From Branchiostoma floridae (lineage: Eukaryota > Chordata > Leptocardii > Amphioxiformes > Branchiostomatidae), in assembly GCF_000003815.2 (NCBI RefSeq), contig NW_023365750.1, positions 248,479-312,478 of the forward strand: DNA of 64,000 bases, read 5' to 3'. A program made the translations under genes and the position numbers. Below the pieces are notes generated by a model. The model was not told the DNA's origin. It did no database searches and saw only the letters and a list, made by a program, of their open reading frames with translations. Below, one piece after another: positions 55,144 to 64,000 of this stretch (positions are counted from its first letter, which is position 1; every line of letters begins with the position of its first letter).

Positions 55144-57944
55144 ATGCTAAAAAAATGTCGTCGACAGACAGCCAAATATATATATATTTACCCACATCGC
55201 TTTCAGTAAGGATAATTTATATTAGTCTAAATAAGAATGGTTAACGTGGCAAGTATAAGTCTTAATTTACATGAAACGAAGCCATGTATAACGTCCATAC
55301 AAGTCTTTCTCTCATGTATATATACACATGCTACACAATTTTATTATAAATATGGTTGTCATTATTGTCATAGAATCTTTTAAGAAATAAGAAACAAAAC
55401 AAAAAGGTATCATTTACAGTCATTTTTTTTCGATTCATAACAATGGATAGTTGTAAGCGGCATTTGTTATTGAAATTCCTTAGGTTCATAGTTTTGAGGA
55501 AATCTGGAATTTTAGGGTTAACATATTTAGTTCTGCCAATTCAGTGGGCTGGCTATCAACCTCTTTTGATTCTTTTTAATTTATTTGTCTATAAAAATTG
55601 AAAATTTCTCTTTTTACATCCGTAATAACCCAGGGTGATGTAGCAATGATGTAGCAAAGATTTTTTTCAAAGATTGTTAGATTTCCACATCTCCAGACTT
55701 GTAGTGTATTTTTCAATCTTCTATTTTACTCGCCCAGTTTATAAGTGTTATTATAACACTTTCCTTCACCATGATCATATGAATTTTTAAACTGGGCGAG
55801 TAAAATAGAAGATTGAAAATATATATTAAGTATATGCCTAAGGATTTTATTGGAGATTTGGCCAAGATATGCAATGGGGAGTCTTGTCTATCAACACAAG
55901 GTCCAATCCATAGACATTTACATTTTTTTGAACTTAAAATTAGGCTTGAATCACTTCAACTATCTTAGATATGTCTATATGCATTCTCCACATGGATGTA
56001 GCATCGGAGACAAATGAGTTGGTGTCTTTATTGGCTACTTGTGAGCTTAGAACTTTAACAGTTTCATTAGAATTGCTCTAAACTTTCATTCCAGCTGTAC
56101 ATATCATGAGCATTCCTAATATACACAGCCATAAGCTCTACTGTTAATATAAAATGAAGTGCAGATACAAGACATCCCTAACAGTTATCTACCTTTATTA
56201 GGAGGGAAGGATTTAGACATCCAGCCTTGATTGATAATATTACTGATAATGTAATTTTACACATTGATTTGCTTGGCATGTATAAAATACAGGGCGAAAG
56301 GTTTTGGGTTTCTATGTAGTCAATAATGTTTTCAATTAGGCGCACATGCTGTCAAATAATTTTTTTTTATATTGAATGTTTATTTGCAATTTCATACCCG
56401 GAGGCTAATTGCACGTACATGGTAGAAACATAGCTAACATGCATGTGACAATAGATAGCGATACCTATAATTGTAAAAAGAGACTACTCGATGAATGCAG
56501 TTTAGTCGTGGTCAATCAATTTGTGTATTACTTTTTACGTCTGCTTGCATATATATGTAAGGGCACATAATTGGTGTCACAAAACGTGCATATCAAGTCC
56601 ATAGTAGTTACACTTTTTCTTACGGAGTTGTACACACAACACACACATTATACGTATCTCAATCGTTTTGTGAAAGTTTTAGGTACATTCGGTATTGCAC
56701 CAATTTCGGCGCGTCACGCCATATTTTCCCGTCGCCGCAGCTCGACTCCACTATATTGAATATCCTGTTTAACCTAGTCACGTGATTTATCCAGCGGTGG
56801 GGCTTTTTTCATAAAAAAGGGCTGCGTGTCCAATAAGATTTCACGTACTGATTCGTGCGAACAACAAATTGTGACAAGCAGACGTCGCTGTGATTTTAAA
56901 CACACAAAGCGTAAAAGATTCGATGTCAGCTCTGCAATAGCTCTGTCGTCTGCGGACACCAATATACAGAAATAGTTGAATGTTGACCTATAGGTATTAT
57001 GAGCTGTCATGTGAGACGGATCAAAATTTTGGATTAAAACCTTACATATCATACACTTAACGTCAAAACAACCTGTTGCGAGTTGCATTAAGATAAATAC
57101 AGAAGACTGTGTACGGTCTCGTGTAGAGAACGATGCTGTATTGTTGTTGTGTCTTGAACTGGAAACAAAATGACTCACGTACCATATGATGACCTCTACT
57201 CTTATTTAATGAACAATTTGTCACGGCGCCTGAGGGATATTGCAATGAGGCCAAGTTAAAGATGTATAATGGATGACAGCTCTACACATTTGACCCAAAT
57301 GGGAACGGCACCAACAATTAAAAATGGTGATGGAATGATGATGATGGTTGCAGCATACAGAAGCAATGGTGGGAGGTGAAAGCAAGAAATAGCAAACACA
57401 CTCAGTGTCTAAGTTTGCTACTTCGCTCAACCATGGACATGTATAAAGAAAATAGAAATAGATAAATAGAAAAGCTGTTCTATCATTCTTTCATTTGTGT
57501 GTGTTTGTGTATGTGTGTGTGTGTTTATGTGAGTATTTCTGCTTACGTGCGCGCGTGTGTGTGTAATTCATATGTACATCTGATCCAACGCAACTTACGT
57601 CCCCCTGCACACAAACATACAAGCTTCACATGTCACTTTTATCGGACCAGTCAAACAGAGAAAATTATTTTAAAACATTTGAACAGGAATTTTATCATTG
57701 TACATAAATAATTTGGACTAAATCTTCACTGTAAAAAAACTGCGTTCACCTTTGAACTTTGACTCCGAGTGATGTTGACGGAAGTCCTGTAAAATTCAAG
57801 TTTTATTCTTCCCCAACAGACGCATGCGTATTGAATAGAGGTCCATCCCATTTTGACATCACTATTGCTGGCGTCAGGGCGTCAATTCGTGACGTCAGAA
57901 TAAGTTTGAAAACATAACATAAATATACACAAACAATTCAAATA
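55144..57944. other. C/D intergenic region, no supported gene
   Basis: Near copy of 39583-42394. It holds the hairpin at 55710-55819, a TG-rich tract near 57497-57565 and the minus-strand ORF 56774-57178. No RNA gene seen. Confidence 0.4.
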
Positions 57945-58242
57945 TATAGTGTGGTGACACTGAAGATCCCCGGGGCGTCTGCCGACGCAATACGAAGTTA
58001 TGTGACCTACAGCCTTTAAATTTAGGCACATAATTCAGCCAGGTATGTAAAGGTCCCACAAGGAAACAGCGCTCGTCCACATGCGGGTTTGTCTGTTCAC
58101 TTTCCCTGAAGAAGACACTGTTCTTGCGTGATTGTGCGTCTGGAGACAAAGCCTACCTTTCCAGGGCATCTTTAAAGTTGTGGGGATATTCTTTTAAGAA
58201 GACTATGATCTTAGTTATGGTGTTCTTTTGAACGACTGCACA
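57945..58242 (+). promoter_or_regulatory. Putative promoter of gene D
   Basis: Same conserved blocks as before genes B and C. The TATA-like position reads TATGTAAA near 58044. Confidence 0.45.
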
Positions 58243-58297
58243 ATGAAGTTTGCCCTGGGGATAGTTGGTGCACTCATGGTGGCTAATTTTAGCCTGG
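58243..58297 (+). CDS. Gene D exon 1, signal peptide
   Basis: [19 protein letters not shown], identical in protein to gene B. Donor GTAAGTAC. Confidence 0.88.
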
Positions 58298-61200
58298 GTA
58301 AGTACAAATCTGTTTACTGACTTTATTCAACTGTACTGAATCCCACCTTGTCTTTAACCAAATATAACTTTATGAGTACAGTTTTATCTGTTTGAAACCA
58401 TGTAGCTGTTGGGAACTGGTGTTACATTATGCGTAATATACAGTATTTTCGTCAGTCAGTCATAGTGTACTATGCACCCATAATGTCTGCACTAGGACTA
58501 TCTGTTACCTTTTTCTAACAAAGGCTTTCCACGTCGAATTGTGGGTATTTATGTGACACTTATAAATTTTATGTACATTCCTTGTGAACCTTTTCTTCTT
58601 AAACCTTCTATATGTACTTTTTAATATTTGTGTAAAGGGTAATAGATAGTACTATCACCATCTGTACTTTATTGAAGATTAATCAGATGAATATATTTGC
58701 ATTATTTCAGTTTTCTGCCAGATTCCACCTCCTTTAGGTGAGTGCCTCAATGTTTCATTTTATCTAATAATCATGTGGGGCATTAAACGCAAAGACATGG
58801 ATATGCTTTGATAAAAGTGGTAACCATAGAATCTTTTTCTACACCATGTACCTGCTACACGAGCCTAAATTAAAGGCAAGTTGACCTTTGATAACATCGA
58901 TATTCATGATCACGTTGATCTAGAGCGGTTGAAAATTTTTTTAGACCATCCTTAGTTCTTTCGCTATAAATATCATTATAATTATGATGGGCCGTCTCGT
59001 AACGCTTCTATATCCCGATGTGAGTGATGAAAAGTGTGCTTCTGTTGCAACAGAAGAGCATATATTGTATATTAGAAGTGCTCTTATTGTTGTCAAGGCA
59101 CCAGTGACATCAAGCATTTCTTATTTTCTTCAGCCGTGACATGTCCCTATCCTGTAGACCTGGTCTTCCTTGTGGACAGCTCGGAGAGTTTCAGGACGAG
59201 CGGTTTCGAGGATGCGAAGACCTTCATCCAGCATGTAGTCAACTACTTCACACTCGGAGAAAACGACACAAGGGTCGGCGTTGTAACGTACAGCAACGTA
59301 GACGCGCAGATCACACGCGTGAAGCTAAATGAAAACTACACCAGAGTTGAGCTCTTAACTGAGATTCGCGACATTCCTTACGACAGAGGTCACACCTTCA
59401 CTGGTCTTGGTCTAGATCACGTGCGTAATAATTCATTTCTCGAAGTAAACGGCGGGCGGAATAATACCCTCGACTTCTTGATCGTACTAACCGACGATGA
59501 ATCCGAGGATGACGTCACCCGACCAGCGCACCTGGTACGCCAGATGGGTATCACCGTTTTTGTTGTGGCAGTTGGCGAGGAAAGAGACATTTCACAATAT
59601 ACTCTAGAGAATATTGCTGGTACTCCAGACAGGGTTTTCAGGCTGAGGGACCATGATTTCCTTTTTTGGGGTGACGTTCACCCAAAATCTATCAGGGAGT
59701 CGATATGTAACGGTGAGTTCTACCTAATGTTCTACTTCCTTTATATGCCCTGTCAATATACTTGTAGACATAGTTTTAAAGGTACAGACATACCTCAACG
59801 GAGTCTGTGACCGGTTAAGAGCAATATATTCGTTTCATATTTAAAAAAAAAATGTTCACTTTTTGCATATTAATTAAGCTGAGTATAAAGATACATACTT
59901 TAAAAGCATTTTCATTTACATGAAACAAATCTAAAGAAGGGATTAAATCTAAACATTACAACACAATATAAAAGAACCGTACAAAAAAAGAGGAGAGTAG
60001 TCGAATTTTGTACAGAAACGAAATACATATATATTTAATTCAAAACATATATATTTAAAACAGCTGACATTCCTTTTCAGCGAGTAACCTGTGCAACCCA
60101 TCCCCGTGTCACACCAACGCCACCTGCCGACTGTTGGGGAGAACCTACACGTGCACGTGTAACGTGGGATTCGTCGGAGACGGCCGTGTCACCTGCACAG
60201 GTTCGTCACGATCCTTCAAACACTGTTGCTATTTGTTTGCAGTCTGCCGTATGTTGTTATTGCACAATGTCAAATAAAGCAGGTCAGGCATTTAGAATCA
60301 TTATTTTGAACGGTTAACTTTCTATTACTTATCTAAGATTCATCAATGTGTTCTTTATGTCCAGTTGTACAATGCCCTGTCCTGACGGCACCAACAAACG
60401 GCGCGCTGTCTACAAAGAGACGTCAGTACCAGGATCAGGTCACCTTCACCTGTAACACGGGGTACAACCTGGTCGGCCCAACAAGCCTTACCTGTCTTGT
60501 GACTGGTTCCTGGAGTACAAGTTCGCCGACATGCAACCGTTAGTAAATATGTTGTTGATTTGTAAACATCCCCACTGAACAAATTGTGTTCAAGCTGTAC
60601 ATTTTCTACCCTGTAAAAGGCACACACTATGTCTTTAATGTCAAGACTGATAGAGGGCCCTTCTTATTGTATTTTCTATTTCAGCCATCCAATGTCCGGC
60701 TCAGACTGCGCCAACTAACGGAGCGATAAGTCCCACCGGACCGCAAAACTACCAGGTAACAGTCAGCTACACCTGTAAAAACGGATACGTACGGAGCGGC
60801 GCTAATGGTGCCACGTGCCAAGCTGACGGAACATGGAGCAACCCTGTTCATACATGCACACGTAAGATGACTTCCAAGTTTATATTTGCTAGCGATGTTT
60901 ACAGAAATGTAGTATACTGATACTTATCAGACGATAAAGAGAGCAATGAATGCACATTTTATGACAGGTGAACGTAACCGTGTCCTGGTAGGACCTTATG
61001 CAAATGTATTACACAAACATTTAGCATATAGCAGAGAGCGAAAAAAAAATGGACGATAAGCAAATTGAACTGAAGCAATAGATCATTATAAGAAAATGTT
61101 ATTGGTCGTTTCAGCCAGACAATGTCCGGTGCTGCATGCTCCAACCAACGGAGCACGGACGCCCCCTACCGGATCGAACCTATACCAGAACACGGTATCA

Positions 61201-64000
61201 TTCACCTGTAACTTGGGATATGACCTGGACGGTGTCTCTCCTGTGACGTGCCAAGCTGACGGAACATGGAGCAACCCTGTTCCAATATGTAGACGTAAGT
61301 CGACTCATGTCTAATGTAATAGCAGTTTAATTTATACACTTAAACGTAAAGAAATAAAGTTTTGGGGCCAGTAGGACGCCAATTTTCAAATTTACTAGAA
61401 GTACTGTGCGGATCTTTCGAAATATTATTTGTTCTTAGCAGCATAACTATGTAGATTCCTAAAAGGTTCCTGAACAATACAAGTTATCGATTTTAGCGAG
61501 GTGTCCGATGTTGACGGCACCAACTTATGGAGCACGGACGCCCCCTACAGAAAATGTTTACAGAAATGTAGTATACTGATACTTATCAGACGATAAAGAG
61601 AGCAATGAATGCACATTTTATGTTGAAAGCATTATAGACGGTCATAGATTCAAACCCGTTGCTTTTTTCTTATAAGCACAGAAATATTTACATTATGAGA
61701 TCCGCGTAATAAAATGTAATTGTAAATTTCAGCCAGACAGTGCCCGGCGTTGACGGCCCCAGCTAACGGGGCACGGTCACCCTCTACCGGTTCAAACTTC
61801 TACACGAACACGATCACGTTCACCTGTAACTCGGGATATCAACTAACCGGAAACTCTCCTCTAACGTGCCAAGCTGACGGAACATGGAACAATCCTGTTC
61901 CAACATGCACACGTAAGTTGAATTTGTCACTCATATATACAGACAATTTTTAGCAAAATGTAGTAATATGTAGATACCTGCACTATGGTAGTTAGAGCAA
62001 ATTAAAAGTGAGCGACCTAAGCGAACTCCTACCAGGACACGGTTACGTTCACCAATAGTTTGGGGGTACCAACTGAACGGAGTCTTACATGTGATGTGCC
62101 GATCTGATAGTATACTGTCTAGCAATGTCCATAGAATTGTTGTATACATATACAGTATTCGGAAGATAGTATTTAGACACAATCCGTTCGTCGACGTCAA
62201 CAGGCGTCGATCTGCGCATATTCATGTTAAAATCGATAAATAGTAATAAATGTTTTGATCATTTCAGGTATACAATGTCCAGTGTTGGCGGCCCCAACAA
62301 ACGGAATTCGGACACCCGCTACCGGAGGGAACCTTTACCAGGACACGATCACCTTCAGCTGTAACAACGGCTACGTACGGGTCGGGGATTTTGACACCAG
62401 GTGCCAAGTTAATGGGCAGTGGTCCAATCCCGTCCCAACATGCACACGTAAGATGTTTTGACAAACAACTACGTATACACTATAGTAATGAGAGCAGAGG
62501 AACTCGAATGGCCCCTCAGATCGGTGCATTATATATAGGATGGCCATGGTATGCAAACAGACGTGATAAATAATAAAAAAATGTTGAAAAAAAAAGAAAG
62601 TGCATATCAGCACAAGTTAGAACTCAATCCCTGAAGCCTAATATACGAGGGTGACCAATTAGTCCTCAGTACCCAAAAATAATAAGCACAACATATGTGG
62701 GTCGAGTTCCCATGCCGTAAATTATTTCTCATTAACAAAAAAAAAGGTCAAAATGTTTGATAATGATTCTCTTCCTATTTCACGCAAAAAGAAGTGGGTG
62801 TCTGACTTCCAGCAGCGCAAGTTGACCCGCACACCTCAGGTCTCAGCTCAATTGTCCACGTTTTTGTCCCAACATGCACACGTAAGATGACTTCCAAGTT
62901 GATATATGATAGTAGTGCCTTATGCAAATGTATTACACAAACATTTAGCATATAGCAGAGAGCGAAAAAAAACTGTACGATAAGCAAATTGAACTGAAGC
63001 AATAGATCATTATAAGAAAATGTTATTGATCGTTTCAGCCAGACAATGTCCGGTGCTGCATGCTCCAACCAACGGAGCACGGACGCCCCCTACCGGATCG
63101 AACCTATACCAGAACACGGTATCATTCACCTGTAACTTGGGATATGACCTGGACGGTGTCTCTCCTGTGACGTGCCAAGCTGACGGAACATGGAGCAACC
63201 CTGTTCCAATATGTAGACGTAAGTCGACTCATGTCTAATGTAATAGCAGTTTAATTTATACACTTAAACTTAAAGAAATAAAGTTTTGGGGCCAGTAGGA
63301 CGCCAATTTTCAAATTTACTAGAAGTACTGTGCGGATCTTTCGAAATATTATTTGTTCTTAGCAGCATAACTATGTAGATTCCTAAAAGGTTCCTGAACA
63401 ATACAAGTTATCGATTTTAGCGAGATGTCCGATGTTGACGGCACCAACTAATGGAGCACGGACGCCCCCTACCGGAGGAAACTCCTACCAGGATGTGATC
63501 AGGTTCAACTGTAACTCTGGATACGTGCGGAACGGCGCTTTTGATACGACATGCCAAGCCGACGGAACATGGAGCAACCCTGTTCCAACATGTGACCGTA
63601 AGATGAAAATGGCAATATTGATTAAAGATACTGGCAATCACTAGCGCATGCTGTTGAGGATGGACAATTAGTATTATAAGCTTAATGCAAAATTAATTTT
63701 CAGCAAATGTCAAGTTTTGTGTTTCTAGTAATCTAGCGTGAGTCGTTCAGACGTTATATGACAGCAATTTTGTTTTACTTGTGCCCAAATCAAAATAGTG
63801 TTAGGGTTGCTGCAAAATACTGTTACACCTTTTTTTTAGGAAGACAATGTCCGGATTTGACGGCCCCAACTAACGGGGCACGGACGCCACCTAACGGAGA
63901 GAATTTCTACCAGGGCACTATCACGTTCACCTGTAACGCGGGATACACACTGAGCGGAGTCTCTCCTGTGACATGCCAAACTGACGGATCATGGAGCAAC
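58243..64000 (+). CDS. Gene D: vWA-EGF-sushi receptor, 3' end outside window
   Basis: Signal peptide, short linker, vWA and EGF are followed by eight complete intact sushi exons, one truncated sushi exon and the first 161 nt of a ninth intact one. Compared with B, the order is sushi 1, 2, [7, broken 8], 3, 4, 7, 8, 9. Exons matching B 5 and 6 are deleted, and a second copy of 7 plus part of 8 has been inserted early. Tail and TM presumably lie beyond the window. Confidence 0.88.
58711..58737 (+). CDS. Gene D exon 2, IPPPLG linker
   Basis: 27-nt microexon, VFCQIPPPLG, only 414 bp after exon 1. It adds an unpaired Cys near the mature N-terminus that B and C lack. Confidence 0.8.
   Translation, partial: FSARFHLL
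59134..59712 (+). CDS. Gene D exon 3, von Willebrand factor A domain
   Basis: 193 codons. [39 protein letters not shown] keep the MIDAS. FLFWGDVHPKS replaces [10 protein letters not shown], one residue longer and more hydrophobic. EVNGGRNN replaces EVNGRRND. Ends SICNG. Confidence 0.93.
60081..60200 (+). CDS. Gene D exon 4, EGF domain 1
   Basis: 40 codons. [19 protein letters not shown], then [17 protein letters not shown]. Confidence 0.9.
60365..60538 (+). CDS. Gene D exon, sushi 1
   Basis: 174 nt. [19 protein letters not shown], then [29 protein letters not shown]. Confidence 0.92.
60685..60861 (+). CDS. Gene D exon, sushi 2
   Basis: 177 nt, no internal Met. [18 protein letters not shown], then [20 protein letters not shown] and VHTC. 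Confidence 0.92.
61115..61294 (+). CDS. Gene D exon, sushi 3 (copy of B sushi 7 type)
   Basis: 180 nt. [19 protein letters not shown], then [20 protein letters not shown] and VPIC. Same protein sequence as the exon at 63039. Confidence 0.92.
61497..61579 (+). pseudogene. Gene D truncated sushi exon with intact acceptor and in-frame stop
   Basis: [17 protein letters not shown], then filler ENVYRNVVY and TGA at 61577-61579. The acceptor TTTTAG is the same as in the intact copy at 63421, but the exon is cut at 61548 by the rearrangement. No donor. Confidence 0.8.
61733..61912 (+). CDS. Gene D exon, sushi 4 (B sushi 3 type)
   Basis: 180 nt. [19 protein letters not shown], then [28 protein letters not shown]. 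Confidence 0.92.
62020..62100 (+). pseudogene. Internal sushi-exon relic in gene D intron
   Basis: [10 protein letters not shown], then a mutated Cys codon and GYQLNGV. No splice sites. Confidence 0.7.
62268..62447 (+). CDS. Gene D exon, sushi 5 (B sushi 4 type)
   Basis: 180 nt. [19 protein letters not shown], then [29 protein letters not shown]. Confidence 0.92.
62866..62881 (+). pseudogene. Orphan sushi 3' end with donor in gene D intron
   Basis: GTCCCAACATGCACAC followed by GTAAG, with no acceptor or upstream exon body. It marks the deletion of the exons matching B sushi 5 and 6. Confidence 0.75.
63039..63218 (+). CDS. Gene D exon, sushi 6 (B sushi 7 type)
   Basis: 180 nt, [19 protein letters not shown]. 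Resident copy, source or sister of the exon at 61115. Confidence 0.92.
63421..63597 (+). CDS. Gene D exon, sushi 7 (B sushi 8 type)
   Basis: 177 nt. [18 protein letters not shown], then [20 protein letters not shown] and VPTC. Confidence 0.92.
63840..64000 (+). CDS. Gene D exon, sushi 8 (B sushi 9 type), cut by window end
   Basis: [19 protein letters not shown], then [22 protein letters not shown], ending at the last base before the fourth Cys. Confidence 0.9.

Larger units (their letters stand above)
53286..58300. repeat. Segmental duplication, copy 2 (gene C 3' end to gene D promoter and exon 1)
   Basis: Partner of 37740-42750; begins to diverge soon after the gene D signal-peptide exon. 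Confidence 0.85.
60964..61622. repeat. Complex templated insertion in gene D
   Basis: In order: 30 nt of sushi-exon sequence in inverted orientation (60964-60993), a 555-nt copy of 62918-63472, five filler bases, and a 69-nt copy (61554-61622) of the sequence just left of the insertion (60895-60963). The layout in gene B shows the uninterrupted state. Confidence 0.8.

Noticed and set aside
3264-64000. Regularly spaced near-identical units resembling a CRISPR or satellite array
   Set aside because: The units are sushi exons with splice sites, four Cys and a Trp, separated by variable introns. There is no short palindromic repeat with unique spacers.
1-64000. tRNA or rRNA genes
   Set aside because: No cloverleaf with A/B box signatures and no rRNA-like sequence noticed. 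A covariance-model scan could not be run.

Overview
The window looks like invertebrate chordate DNA, most likely an amphioxus (Branchiostoma). It is intron-rich and AT-rich, with many short phase 1-1 exons, lineage-expanded sushi/vWA/EGF genes, and CR1-like, L1-like, piggyBac-like and foldback repeats. The organism is inferred from gene style only; no marker gene settles it.

The main content is a head-to-tail array of four paralogous plus-strand genes, called A to D here. Each full-length copy encodes a predicted single-pass cell-surface receptor: signal peptide, short Pro-rich linker (IPPPLG), one von Willebrand factor A (vWA) domain, one EGF domain, a long run of sushi (CCP) domains with one exon each, a second EGF domain, a Gly-rich transmembrane helix, and a cytoplasmic tail with several Tyr motifs. 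Every internal exon is a multiple of three and splices in phase 1, so exons can be gained, lost or skipped without changing the frame. Gene B (21649-39582) has 18 sushi exons and reads as about 1500 residues. Gene C (42695-55143) has 17 and reads as about 1437. Gene D starts at 58243 and leaves the window inside its ninth intact sushi exon. Gene A enters the window without its 5' end. It has an aberrant layout (10 sushi, then vWA, then 10 more sushi, then TM and tail, with no EGF exons) and several lesions.

Layout: 1-3240 holds degenerate repeats and a piece of an L1-like LINE endonuclease split by a 1.6-kb foldback element. 3264-18686 is gene A. 18687-21648 is its 3' flank, with a CR1-like 3' end and a TG microsatellite, leading into the gene B promoter region. 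21649-39582 is gene B. Its 6.9-kb first intron carries about 5 kb that gene C lacks, including a piggyBac-like non-autonomous element and minus-strand fragments of a THAP zinc finger and a YqaJ-type exonuclease. 39583-42694 is the B/C intergenic region, 42695-55143 gene C, 55144-58242 the C/D intergenic region (a close copy of B/C), and 58243-64000 the 5' part of gene D.

The array is a record of exon shuffling. It shows truncated sushi exons with in-frame stops, a chimeric exon, a 433-bp exon module amplified in gene C, a complex templated rearrangement in gene D that includes an inverted 30-bp sushi fragment, and intronic sushi relics. The tail exon of A, B and C has a YxxV motif, a YxxP motif and two YxxL motifs. 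Just upstream, an optional in-frame extension of the TM exon is open in A and C but has a stop in B. The working hypothesis is a rapidly evolving receptor family with tyrosine-based signalling. Its ligand and function are unknown.
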